Assembly: GCA_003255065.1 (NCBI GenBank)
Contig: QAOA01008791.1
Location: 357,463 to 421,462 of the forward strand
From: Cercis canadensis
Lineage: Eukaryota; Streptophyta; Magnoliopsida; Fabales; Fabaceae
DNA length: 64,000 nucleotides
Direction of reading: 5' to 3'
In this document: piece by piece, positions 49,232-61,010 of the stretch
How the letters are laid out: the number at the start of each line of letters is the position of its first letter
Position numbering within the stretch: position 1 is the first letter of the stretch
Translations under genes and position numbers: made by a program
Notes under the pieces: model-generated
Databases searched by the model: none
Told to the model about the DNA's origin: nothing
Seen by the model: the letters and a program-made list of their open reading frames with translations, nothing else

Positions 49232-49490
49232 TGTAAATATTTTAGTGAATTTTCAGATTTTGTACATGTATGAATTTTTGAATGCTCAATGAGAACGGTT
49301 CTCTTTCTAACTTTTGTGTCTGAATTTTGTTTTGTTGAAAGAATAAGATTGACTATTTTGAGATATAATTTCCCAAGAATTTTAGCCTGGAGAACATTTG
49401 CAGCTTAGATACTAAGTTTAAATAACTCAGGTCTACTGAACGAGTAATAACTTTTAAGAATGAGTAAACACTTATTTTTCGCATTCGTGG

Positions 49491-49820
49491 AGTTTACTTA
49501 CTTTGATTGACATTGGTTTGTACTCGCGATAGAGTTTACAAACTTTGATTGAGATCGGTTTGTACTCGCGATAGAGTTTATGAATTTTGATTGAGATCGG
49601 TTTGTACTCGCGATGGAGTTTACAAACCGATCTCAATCGGTTTGTACTCGCGATGGAGTTTACAAACTTTGATCGAGATCGGTTTGTATTTGCGATGAAG
49701 TTTACAAACTTTGATTGAGATCGGTTTGTACTCGCGATGGAGATTACAAACTTTGATCGAGATCGGTTTGTATTCGCGATGAAGTTTACAAACTTTGATC
49801 GAGATCGGTTTGTACTCGAA
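49491..49820. repeat. 42-bp tandem repeats inside the Tat element
   Basis: About seven and a half units built on tttacaaactttgattgaga then tcggtttgtactcgcgat. They lie between the extra ORF and pol. One unit (about 49629-49642) carries an inverted stretch, cgatctcaatcgg. Such arrays are typical of this lineage and can seed satellites. Confidence 0.88.
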
Positions 49821-49994
49821 AGGAAATGTTAATTTTCATATATGCAGAGATTACTTACATATAGTTATGAGCTTATACGCCCATTTTTCAAGGGATTCAT
49901 CTACTCTATACGGGCCCTCCCAGTTGGGGGCCAATTTGTCCTTATTGAGGTGTTTTCTTGTGATAGAGGCTTTTCGGAGGACAAGGTCGCCTGA

Positions 49995-52053
49995 TCAGAA
50001 ATTCTTAGCTCGGACTTTTGCGTTGTAGTATCGGGTGATTCTTTCTTTGTATGCCAACATTTTGATTTTGGCTTTTTTCCTTTCTTCGTTGAGCAATTCC
50101 AGATTTGTATACATTGCCTGTTGGTTTTGCTCGGTATCGAAATGCTTTCTTCTGAAGCTTGGCTCTCTGACCTCTACAGGTATCATTGCTTTAGCCCCAT
50201 ATGTAAGTTTGTAGGGCGATTCTTTAGTGGAGGTCTGAGGGGTTGTTCGGTATGACCATAATACCCAAGAAAGTTCTTTCATCCATCCGCTTTTGGTGTG
50301 GTTCAGCCTTTTCTTGAGCCCTTCTAAAATTATCCGATTTGCTGCCTCGACTTGTCCATTAGCTTGAGGGTGTTCAACCGAAGTAAAGTTCAGCTTTATC
50401 TGTAAATCCGCGCAAAAATATCGGAATCTATGATCGGTGAACTGGGTCCCGTTGTCTGTGGTTATTGTGTGTGGGATTCCAAACCTGCAAATGATAAATA
50501 TTTAAAGGATTTTTTAGCATTTTTGGCTGTGATTTTAGCCAAGGGTTCTACCTCGATCCATTTAGAAAAATAATCTATTGCTACGATTAAGTATTTCTTT
50601 TATCCGGTTGCTATGGGGAAAGGGCCCAGGAGGTCGAGACCCCATCGGAAAAATGGCCAGGGTTCGACCTTGGTGAATAATTCGGAAGACGATGCTTGGT
50701 GAATATGCAAAATTTTTTGACATTTTTCGCATTTTCGAACAAGCTCGGAAGAGTCGGCCCGCATTGTTGGCCAATAATATCCAGATCGAAGGACCTTGGT
50801 TACTAGGGACCGTGCTCCTATGTGATGTCTGCAACTCCTAGGTGAATTTCCTGTAACACATAGGAGGAATGCTCTGGGGTCAAACATTTAAGGAACGGGG
50901 TATAGTATCCACGTTTATACAAGATGTCATTTTCTAAATAGTAATTACATGCTATTCTCTGTAGTTTCCGAGCTTCGATTTTCTCATGAGGAAGCTCTCC
51001 TGTTTGGAGGTAATGAATGATTAGGGACATCCAAGATGACCGCTCTATGCCTATGGAAGTTATTTCATCGTAGGTGATACTCAGATGAAGGAGAGCTTTC
51101 TGTATGACGGTCTGATTGTAACCGGGTTTCTTACTGCTAGCCAGCTTGGAGAGAATGTCAGCTCGGGTATTCTCTGCTCGTGGGATGTGGTATATTTCGA
51201 CCTTTTTAAGCTTATTAAGGTAAATTTTGACTTTGTCTAAATATTTAGCCATTTGTGGGTCTTTTGCCTAGTATTCTCCTTTTATTTGGCTAACGACCAA
51301 TTGTGAGTCGGTTTGGATTTTGAGGATTTCGGCCCCGAGCTCCAAAGCTAGACGTAGGCCGGCTATAAGCGCTTCATACTCTGCTTGATTGTTGGAGACT
51401 ATAAATTCAAAATGCAGTGATTGTTCGATTACCACGCCGTCCGGCCCTTCTATCACTATTTCGGACCCATCCACCGAAAGTGTCCATCTGAAGGGTTTTT
51501 CTAACTCAGAATAAGGAGCTTCGGGTCGAGTGAGCTCAACTACAAAGTCGGCGAAAGATTGGGCTTTGATAGCCCCTCTTCTTTCGTAGGTGATTGTGTG
51601 TTCAGAAAGCTCCACGGACCATCCTAGCATTCGCCCTGCTAGGTCGGGTTTCTGAAGTATCTGCTGGATTGGTTGATCGGTGCGGACAGTTATGATGTGA
51701 TTCTGAAAATATGGTCGTAACCGCCGTGCTGAAAGGAGGAGAGCATATGCTAGCTTTTCGATCTTACGATATTTGAGCTCAAAAGCTTGCAAGGCATGAC
51801 TGGTGTAGTATATAGGAAATTGTAATTTGGCTTCTTCTCGGACTAAGGCCGAACTTACTGTTTGATCACTGTTGGCTAAATATATGAATAAAGTTTTCCC
51901 CTGCCTTGGTTTAGAAAGAATGAGAGGGCAGCTCAAGTATTCTTTTAGTTGGTTGAAAGCCTGCTGACATTCTTCCGTCTATTGAAAGTGTTTGATTTTC
52001 TTGAGGGCTTTGAAGAAAGAGAGAGCTTTGTCTGCCGATCTGGACAAATTGGA
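49995..52053 (-). pseudogene. pol remnant (RNase H and integrase) of the Tat element
   Basis: RNase H of the Ty3 polyprotein is seen at 51268-51936 (YYTSHALQAFELKYRKIEKL), with the second, plant-acquired RNase H typical of Tat (EALIAGLRLALELGAEILKI). The integrase zinc-binding and core parts lie at 50600-51252 (KCEKCQKILHIHQA, GLDLLGPFPIATG), and its C-terminal part at 49995-50282 (VLWSYRTTPQTSTKESPY). Broken in several places. Confidence 0.85.
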
Positions 52054-52055
52054 AC

Positions 52056-52451
52056 AGTAAAACTTTTTATTAGTTCTTAGAAAATGCAGTCCCTGACAAA
52101 TTCGTCATTTAAAAATTTTCGGTGATAAATTGATCATTGAATTATTATTTCATTGAACAAATTAATCCTCTAGTAGGATCCTGTTAGTGATATTTAAGAA
52201 TCAATTTGTTTGATAGAATAATAATTTAAAGACCAATTTCTCATCAAAAATTTTTGGAGGACGAATTTGTTAGTGACTGTATTTTTCAAGGACTAAAAAA
52301 AAGTTTTACTCTTTTTAAAAATTACTGTATGAATAGAAAAAAATTGTATGAAATTGAGTGGGTTAAATTAAAATTGTAAAGTGGTTGATAAGTGTGAAAT
52401 AAAATGGTATAAAACTATGATGCATCAGTAACATAACTTAATAAATAAAAA
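52056..52451 (+). repeat. Long direct repeat, right copy (contains MITE-D copy 3)
   Basis: 396 bp aligning with 45755-46141. MITE-D occupies 52056-52311. The junction with the retroelement reads aattggaac|agtaaaac, close to the ttttggaaa that flanks the left copy. Confidence 0.88.
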
Positions 52452-52641
52452 ATGTTACTCCACAGTAAAAGAGGGAAGCTCCATCCAATTTACATTCAGA
52501 ATTCAGAAACAACAAATGATCCTCTTCTGTGGAAAAGAAATTTAGTTTCCAATCAGAATTCGGAAATGGCTTATGCTCCCTTTATCGTCGAAGGACTCCC
52601 TTCAAGTCCATGTGAATGTGAACTGTAAAGCCGTACTATGC

Positions 52642-53194
52642 GGCTAATTGACTCAAAAAATATAAATTGATAAAGTATTTACAAAAAAAGGGATACTCTG
52701 CAAATTTATTATAGAAATGGAGTATTTTTTATCAATTTATTTAGGACATGCGAACACATAGAGACACACTATATTGGAAATAGTTGTTTTATTAGCCTTA
52801 CGTTACATTAATATAATGTGATACTATATCTTAATTGTATGTTTAATTGTAAAATAAATATGCTACATCAAGATAGTATTTTTCTCTTTGTCGTGCTGTT
52901 ATCAAAAGAACGTGTTTTTCGTTGTTATGCTACTTTAAAATAATGTGTTATTTAGAGTCACACTACTTTACAAAATAACATGACACCTTGTAAATGAAAA
53001 ATTGAGCAACCCAAATTAAATGACTATCCCACTATATTAATGTAGCGTGATTTTAATATATCCACTATTTCTAATATAGCTTGTCTTTATTTGTATGTCT
53101 ATGAATAAATTAATAAAAAAATGCTCTATTTTTTCTATAGTACTCAATTTTTGTAAATACTTTGACAAATAGTATTTTTTTCAGCGAATTAGCC
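52642..53194. mobile_element. MITE-E copy, 553 bp foldback
   Basis: Inverted ends: ggctaattgactcaaaaaat on the left, ggctaattcgctgaaaaaaa as the complement of the right. The flanks gtactatgc (52633-52641) and gtactatga (53195-53203) give a 9-bp TSD with one mismatch. Confidence 0.82.
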
Positions 53195-53203
53195 GTACTA
53201 TGA

Positions 53204-53475
53204 CAAAGAGTATTTTGTAATAGGACTCTGTTCTCTTACTTCAGTTTTTTTTGGGCATAAGGGCTCTACGTTCATCTATGGTATAGCCTTTGGGATTCTC
53301 TGGGCTTAGCCCAAACTCGAAAGAAGTGAGTAAGAGTTTCGGTTTTCTGTACTTAGACACACAAAAGGAAACCCACTTTCTGGTTTTGTTCCTCTCAAAT
53401 TGATTGAGCCCAATATCTATTTAAAGTATTAGCCCACGCTAGGATCATAAAAGAAACGGTGCCTAGGTCTGGCCC

Positions 53476-53480
<5 letters not shown>
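53204..53480. other. Intergenic, nothing recognised
   Basis: Moderate-GC DNA without an ORF or repeat partner. Confidence 0.3.

Positions 53481-53513
<33 letters not shown>
53481..53513. repeat. (TC)n microsatellite
   Basis: A pure dinucleotide run. Confidence 0.95.
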
Positions 53514-53515
<2 letters not shown>

Positions 53516-53829
53516 TTTGTTTTTTATTTGATAATAACAAGTCTTATATTTAATTTTGAGTGTAAATATAAAATTTAAAAAATTGAGACTACTCACTTGA
53601 AAAAAAAAAAAAGACTAGTGTGTTATAAATTGTGGTTATCTTTCTTGTCCAATTTTTTAAAACATGTTTACCTAAATAACCCCTTTTGTTTCTATTATTA
53701 CTTTTAATTTTCTTGGGCCACCTAGACAATATTTACTGATTTGTCAAACTTAATAATCCATGGCAAAAAAGGTTTCTATCAGCACGTTTGTAAGTTATTT
53801 GGAGACCCTATTCTTCACCAAAGAATATA

Positions 53830-54111
53830 GTTAAATGACAAAAAAAAATATAATTTTGTAAAATATTTACGCAAATGAGATAATTTAAAAATTATATTAT
53901 TGATTTAGGACATTTTTGATTAAGTTATCGATAAACATGCAGAGGTAGATGTCACTCTACTTTGTAAGTAGCGTGACTCTAAAATAATGTGACTCACTTG
54001 TTCGTGTCTCATAAATAAAATAATTAAAATTGTACTATTTTAATAAATAATTTATATAGTATTTTATTTTAATAAATAACTTATTAAAATTATTTTATTA
54101 GTGAATTTGCC
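53830..54111. mobile_element. MITE-E copy, about 280 bp
   Basis: The left end ttaaatgacaaaaaaaaata and the complement of the right end ggcaaattcactaataaaat are imperfectly inverted. The body is similar to 45273-45531 (shared tctcataaataaaataattaaaa). TSD unclear. Confidence 0.6.
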
Positions 54112-55277
54112 TGAATCCACTCACATTTAATAATTTGGACAAAAGGAAAGAAAGTGAGAAAGTACTGAAATTGACACTAGGTTTGGTGCAAAATTCACGA
54201 GCTCTCACCAAGCCACGCGTCTTTCAACGACAGCGTTGTGCCCTCTTCTCGCAGACCATCCAAAAAGTGCTGCTTCTAATAATGAGAACCGCATGCAATG
54301 GAAGAAGCTAAGAAATACGGATCTATACGGTGCTGGAGATCATGAGAACATTTAATATGGTTGGTGGAGAAAAACAAAAAAACAAGGTTGGTATTGGTAT
54401 AGATCTATTTCTGTTTCTAATACTGCTAGTTGCACTTAATTTATGGTAGTTCATGGTTGTAATAATAATGTGTTCAACTACTAACAAAAATTATATTTTG
54501 GTCCATCATAAGCTTATCTTGTGCTCTTATTGTTAGGCCAATAGTAGGTATGCATAACTTCTCGGATATAATTGATTTTGCCTTTGTTTATTTTTTTTTT
54601 TCCTTGGTTTTTTAATTCAGTCATGTTATGTCGTTTCATGGAAGTTGTTTGGTTTCTGCTTGCAATTCAATTTTTTTTTTTTATATTGTAATTATAATTT
54701 TGAATTCGAATATATAACTCATAAGTTAGGACGATTTCAATATCACTAGATTATAAGTCGTTTGATACAAATCTTAACTTTTGATAGCACATATTATTGT
54801 GATTAAGAGCATCAATCAAGTCTAAAATTTAATAAAAAAAATGCATGTGATAAATAGCATAAGGCCCTCGTTTGTCCATTTGATTGTTCTTTCTAATCTG
54901 CATGTGACTCTGCCATGGTTGAAGGCAAATCTTCCTTGTTGAATAATTAAATCTTAAGTTATAACTCGCACTTATCCAGTTTAAGATTGGCAAATACAGC
55001 TGCAGAGGCAAATGGCGCAGAAAATGGCATACTTTTCAAGGGCTGCAATAATGCTGCCTAAGCTTCATTGTTTAATGTTTTATGGTAATTAAGGATGTAC
55101 CTGAATATTTTTCTTTTCATATATGATTAAAATATCCTTAATCAACAGTCTGAGAACCATGTTGATCCACGTTGTGGGCTCGATCTCCAATATAACAACT
55201 CAAATGGATTGATAATATTTGAGCATTATCCTATCACTTACATACTATTTTTTTTTTTATGTTACACCATTTTAATT
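54112..55277. other. Intergenic, no gene seen
   Basis: GC-richer near 54180-54330 (gccacgcgtctttcaacgac), possibly a gene or promoter relic; the rest is AT-rich. No family recognised. Confidence 0.35.
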
Positions 55278-55568
55278 GGTAGACCTAATGTGATTTACAG
55301 TGTAATTTTGATATTATTACGAAATTTTTTAAAAATTAAGTCATACAGTATGCGTTAGAACACATAATTTCTTATAAAATATAAGAACAACACGATATAA
55401 GAAAGCAAACTTGAAAAAGTTATTTCCTGACACGCTTTCCTATATCATGTTCTTCTTGCATTTTATAAAGAACTGTGTGTCTTGACAAATATTGTGTAAT
55501 CCAATTTTTCGATATATTAGTAATGATATCAAATCACACTATAACTCTCATTGAGTCCCATGCGTAAG
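55278..55568. mobile_element. MITE-C copy 2
   Basis: It shares cttataaaatataagaaca and inverted end words (gatttacagtgtaatttt; complement of right gagttatagtgtgattt) with the other MITE-C copies. Confidence 0.65.
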
Positions 55569-55969
55569 TAGAAAATAATAGCATAAGGGAGTAGTATAAG
55601 GGGGTGATAACTTAACCCCACCTTGATAATATTGAAACTCAATTATACCATCATCAATCAATCAAGATAGGAACCGAAAACAAAAGAAAAACAGAACAAA
55701 CTTCAATACTTCATTAGCTTTAAGATAGTTGAGAAACACACAATTACACACTTTTTTTTGGGTCAAAATCTAGAATTTAAACCTTGAAATAAGCTTCTAT
55801 TTCATCCTTCTACATATGGAAGTCACAATAAGCTTTTGAGATGACTTCAAATCCTGTAATTCTATATCCAACAATTGCAAGCCTCTTCCTTCTTGCTTCT
55901 CCAAGATGAGAGACATCTTTGCCGTATATATTTTTTATTTACAAAAAATTTGATCCATATTTATATCAG

Positions 55970-58900
55970 CTAAGGGTTAGGATTGGCAACGAAGTATGCT
56001 AGAACACCAACAAATGGTGCATTAATGTATGTGGTTGGCTCAGACTTCCTAAAATCAACGCGATCATCCACGTAAACATCATCTTTTCCGGGTCCCCCAA
56101 CAATGGCTCCCACAAGAACATTCAAGTTAGGGTTACTTGAGTTGAAGTAGATAGAACCTTCCTTGCAGGCAATGAACTGAGGATGATCCTTAACGGAGGG
56201 TAACGAGGAGCCACGATGATGAATGCGCTGTGGATAGCTGTTACCATACCCAACCATGTATGATAATCCCATAGGATTATCACCCAAAATGTAATCAACT
56301 TGCTTCTTAGCTTGTTGGCGAAGGGTTTGAGCACTGACATATACATTCCCACAATTGACAGATTGTGACGTGCGGCCCAAGTAATTAGCATAGACTAATT
56401 CAAGGAAAGCAATTGTTGTTGCATGCTGCAAGTTGCTACCTCCAGGCCTGTATATCAGTCCACCAGGACTGTACTCTATGTGTGAACTTGATGATTCAGG
56501 AATGAGTGTGCACAAGAAGCTCTCCGCTGAGGCCTTGTATGATTCAAGAGAGTACATGTTCCCTTCTAAGACTTCCTAAAAAGTTAATAAACTGAACTAT
56601 CAAAAACATGCACTACCTTCACTATTTTGAGTAATTTTACCTTTGGTAATTATATATAATTGAACAAAAAGCGAATCAAATTGTCATGAATTTTTTTTTT
56701 AAAAATAAATTAAGATATAGCTACCAAAACAGGATATTAATTGTAAGTTGTAAGCAGCATTTTTAGACTATTTTTTAAAAGGGTTTTGTTCTTTGTAAGT
56801 GAAGGATGTGTATATATTTTTGGTCACAAAATTTGTGTGATTCTAATTGTATTTTGTAAATGGTATAGGGAGGAATGGGAGGGTGACCTTGGAGACAAGA
56901 ACGTTAAGGCCGGCGTGCTTGTTGTCCCAACCAAATTCATTGATATTGTCTTCGGCACCAAGCGTTTTGCCATTGTTTTGAATGTAGTCGAGGAAGTTAC
57001 CTTCCTGTGTGGCCCTCCTCAGCCATGCCGCTCCCCATAACAACTCGTCCTGTCACATGTTAAAACAAAAAAATTAATTGAGCCGCAAAAGCCTATGTTT
57101 TCGATGATGTATATATGTCTTACAATGTTTACGAAGAAAATGATACTTCGTTTCTTTAAAATATTTGAAAGTGATTGAACACAATCACATGGCAGCTGCT
57201 TGTGTGTTGAATTGATCAATGTAATGTTATGACACATTAATTAGACTAAACTAACTATATGCACCTGGATTAGATTTGTTTAACCCATCTAATCACTCTG
57301 ATATTTGTATTCACATAAGAAGCAACAAATCAATATGACAATTCAATTTGTTGATGATCACTTCCATTTTGTCCCAATATTTTAGCATGTCAAAATTAAT
57401 ATCATTGTCTAGGGAAAATGCACATCCCTTTCATTGTCACTTGAGCTAAAACACGATCCATAATTCTTGAATCACTATTGGCCTCCCCTATCCAAAAGGA
57501 GGGGAAAAAAAAAGCAATTCATTATGGAAAGTCATAGTCAATTTTACCTGATAGCCATCAAAATCGCAATAATATGGGCAGACACCATCCTTAACATTAG
57601 CATTGTCACTGTAGGCACCTCTATAGTTATCTGCAAATTGAAAGGCTTTTACAGCATTTCGAAGCAATGTTTCTGCATATCCTGGATCTGATGACCGGAA
57701 TGCCATTGATGAAGCTGCTAGAGCTGCCGCCGTTTCACCTGCGACGTCGGAGGCTGGATTTGGTGCATCAACGGCATACACAGTCCTCATTGTGTCCATG
57801 TCTTCTGGCCTCTCCCAACAATTGTGGTCTGATCTTGGGTCACCCACCTATTGCATTTTTAGTATAAACCAAATCAATGCATAACTAACTCAACTTAATA
57901 AGCAAGAGCCATAAAATAATTGTCATCAAACATCAATCTTAGGGGTAAAGAAAGGAAGGTTACTTCACGGCCATTATTTGCACGTAGATGACGTATCTTA
58001 TTCTACATGAAGATTCCAAAAGGGTCTTAACAAGGGCAATTTCTAGACCTATGAAATTCGGGAACTTTGAGGTGAGAAAGTGGTCCACCCATGCATAATT
58101 GGGTTACTAAAACATGATAATGGTCCCAAAATAACAGAAAATTATGAAAATGGTCCACTCACTGATTGTTGAGTCATTTTAATTGAAAGAGCTTTATTTT
58201 GGGCAACAACCTTCGAAGAGAAGAAATTAGAAAATGGCCCACCTTACGTTCCTATCCTTCTAAAAGTGTTTGATCAATGATGAATTCGTAGTTACATGCA
58301 AAACTAAGAGAGGAAATGTAAGAGTGTAATAGTATATAAAAAAAAAGTAACAGCTACTACATAATATAATTTCATGTAAATTCAATTCCATAATATTTAA
58401 ATTCACACTCAGTAAGTAAACTTGTAGTATCATTCAACTAATATGGTGATATGAAAGCACGCGCTTCAAGGAGAGTGCAATTTGGAAAATGAAAAGAAAA
58501 AACAGAGTGGGATTTGGTTCCCTCAACATCTTGGATGACCTGTGGGGGCCAAAGGGTCAATACCCAACAAAAAGGTTGGACTAACGCCTCCATGGAACCA
58601 CATTCCCGCTACTCACCCACGGATTAGTTGAGATAAGCACAAGTCCAATCCAAGATCCTCTTGCATTCCCCAAACTACCATTACCCACGACCCCAATTTA
58701 CAAAAGAAAACCGATCGATAGCGTTAATATTAGTTAATTACCTGAACAAAAATCCGATTGGGCTGCGACACCGTCTTGAGCAAATAATCGGTAGCCCACC
58801 GGATCGCAACGAGCGCGTTTCGAAGTTCATTGGAAGGCATGGAATCCCCGAATTCGATGACGCTCCAGGCCAACATTGTGGTGGTGAAAGCCATCGGAAA

Positions 58901-59155
58901 CCCGAATTTCACGTTATCGCCGGCGTCGTAGTACCCGCCGGTGAGGTCCGTATTGTAGGTCCACCCATCACTCAGACCCGAATTCGCCCTCCAATTCATT
59001 CTCTGGTCCTGTGGCAGATAACCCGAACGCTGGCCCTCGAAGAAGAGGATTGCCTTCGATAATGCGTCCTTGTAATCATGGGTGCTGGCTAAATTGGGCA
59101 ACCCAACGAAGAATACAAGAAACAGAGGAAGATGATGGAAAATGGAGAGCTTCAT
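55970..59155 (-). CDS. GH9B: Secreted endo-beta-1,4-glucanase, glycosyl hydrolase family 9 class B
   Basis: Cleaves beta-1,4-glucans in the cell wall during growth, abscission or wall remodelling. Four exons on the minus strand: 58742-59155, 57548-57847, 56888-57049 and 55970-56575, totalling 1482 nt (493 aa), normal for class B. An N-terminal signal peptide ([18 protein letters not shown], cut near residue 25) is followed directly by the GH9 domain ([20 protein letters not shown]). There is no membrane anchor (class A) and no C-terminal carbohydrate-binding module (class C). Catalytic residues visible are D77 and D80 in GGYYDAGDN and the acid E471 in [23 protein letters not shown] and [12 protein letters not shown] are the conserved C-terminal blocks. 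All joints are in phase. I cannot tell which numbered paralogue it is. Confidence 0.95.
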
Positions 59156-59239
59156 TTTTGGGTTTTGGTGGGTGGTGTTGGTGGTAGTTTTGGTTTGAGT
59201 TTATGTGATTTTGAGTGGCTATTGAATTGAAGTGGGTGT

Positions 59240-59247
59240 TATTTATA
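59240..59247 (-). promoter_or_regulatory. TATA box of the GH9 gene
   Basis: TATAAATA on the minus strand, about 85 bp upstream of the ATG, a normal plant core-promoter distance allowing for a short leader. Confidence 0.6.
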
Positions 59248-59289
59248 ACATGGAGTCGTAGCCTTGAACCGGTGTCACGGGCTGAGACT

Positions 59290-59425
59290 TGAAAGCGAAG
59301 GGAGAAAAAGAGAGAGAGAGAGGAAAAAAAAAACAAAACAGAGTGAGTGTGTGTGTGTGAGAGAGAGAAGGGAAGTAGATAGATTAGATTTGGAGGGAAG
59401 GGGGATGTGTGTGTGTGTTTTAACA
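59290..59425. repeat. GA- and GT-rich simple repeats upstream of GH9
   Basis: Runs of agagagagag near 59307-59320 and gtgtgtgtgtg near 59345-59360 and 59405-59420. Together with nearby purine runs they make an open frame on each strand that is not a gene. Confidence 0.7.
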
Positions 59426-60754
59426 AGCACCGACACTAAACTGGGAGTGTCAGTGAGCTCACATGCAAACACGAATGTGAGTGCACAATGCTTGAGCATG
59501 AGAAAGAGAGGTGGGCGCTTTTTTTTCTGGGTGCAATCATTTTAAATTTATATATTCTTTTAAGTTTTATTCTTAAACAAGATTCTAATATTGTTAATTA
59601 AAGCTAAGTTAACCAACACAAGTTTTTAACCCCATAATATAGATGTATCCAAAAAAAAAAAAAATTTAAACAAGCGTGATAAGGGGTATTTTAGCTTAAT
59701 CAATAGTTTATGATTTGAACCCTTGAGTATGCAACTGCGTTGAGAGAATTTTATTGTTCTTGTAGTCCTTCTCAGCTCGAAACCGAATTAGTCACCGGTG
59801 AAAAAGCAAAAAAATACCAAAAAAGATAGACACCACATGAGGGTTCTCTCTGTTCTGTTCTATACGCGCAGCTAGGTGGGTGTTTTTCTGGGTAATAATA
59901 CACAAAGTTTTAACATTTTGTTCTTTATGATAGAATCTGAATACAAATAACAATGATGCAAACTCTGATTACTTTCAATGATAAATAACCATTTTGACTC
60001 CCCTAATTCCAGCTAAATTGGGTATTCTACTGTCTTTGTTTGACTCTTAATAGGAAAAAAAACAGGTAATGCTAAACCATTACAGTGAACAGAGAGACCT
60101 CTGCTCTGCAGTTCAAGACCTCAATTTCAAATGTTTGCGTGTCATACAGATTCGTTGGGGGAGAGTGGGATTTGCAAATTGTAACTGTTTATAGAGGGAA
60201 AATGTGTCTGGGTAGTTACTGTAAGTTGAGAAGCTAGTGGAGTAGTAGATTCCGAAAATGTAGAAGAGTGAGGACAAAAACAGAAAAGGACGTACATTAT
60301 ACTTATCTCTCTGTTGAAGATAGCAAAAAGTGCGGTGCTCGTTTCTTTTTTCTCCTTTAATCTGAATCAAGCCAAATTGGTACCTTAAAATAAGAGAGAG
60401 AATTGGAGGGGCATTGGCCGTCACAAAAATGGGAACCCGAATTTTATTCCTTCCACTTAATGCAAGCCAGCAACGTACAAACTAAAAGTGTTGCCATGAG
60501 CTTAACATTCCCCGAATCCTAAAACATTCCACAATTTTGAGAATTTGTGACTTGTGTTTAGCTTCTAAGCACCAAAGAAAAGCATGTATAGCGATTTAAG
60601 AATCTAAATTCCAATTGCAGCCTGCAAACTTCCTTCGTGATGACAAAAACTGTTTCATGTTCCTTCTTTAAATGCATTCTTCCTTTTTTTCTTTTAAGAA
60701 AAGTGAAGGCTATGCTACCATCCTAAAGAATGGTAGCGCTATATCATTTCAGTT
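59426..60754. other. Intergenic, no gene seen
   Basis: GH9 far-upstream DNA. Short frames such as the one near 60113-60424 match nothing I know. Confidence 0.4.
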
Positions 60755-61010
60755 GAGAGGATTTTATGAGACATATAATATGATTTTAATATTATTACGA
60801 AGATTTTAAAAAATTAAGTCATTCAGTATGTGTTAGAACATATAAAATATAAGAATAATATAATATAAAAAATATATATTAAAAAATAAATTTAAAATTA
60901 TTTTCTAACATATTTTTTTATATCGTATTACTTTTATATTTATAAAGAACTGCATTTTAATAAATATTAAATAATTTAATTTTTATAATTACATCAAAAT
61001 TACTAATTCA
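60755..61010. mobile_element. MITE-C copy 3, diverged
   Basis: It contains attattacgaagattttaaa, ataaaatataagaataat and their inverted counterparts, as in the copies at 29594 and 55278. Ends are approximate. Confidence 0.5.

Larger units (their letters stand above)
46143..52055 (-). mobile_element. Broken Tat-lineage (Retand/Grande-like) Ty3 LTR retrotransposon
   Basis: Fossil LTR element on the minus strand. Parts seen in its own 5' to 3' order are RNase H, integrase, a tandem-repeat block, an extra ORF in antisense orientation, a polypurine tract and one LTR. The antisense extra ORF and the repeat-bearing non-coding block are known marks of the Tat lineage. The 5' LTR, gag and most of the reverse transcriptase are not present in this window. 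It is clearly broken, with several coding breaks. Age cannot be judged from LTR divergence because only one LTR is seen. It lies exactly between two long direct repeats. Confidence 0.85.

Noticed and set aside
45755-52451. The ~390-bp direct repeats as the LTRs of the element between them
   Set aside because: They contain a MITE with its own TSD, lack TG...CA ends, and a proper LTR with polypurine tract and TATA box lies just inside the left copy.
59076-59545. Open frames rich in Ser/Leu/His or Arg/Lys upstream of GH9
   Set aside because: They arise from GA and GT simple repeats and overlap the GH9 start region.
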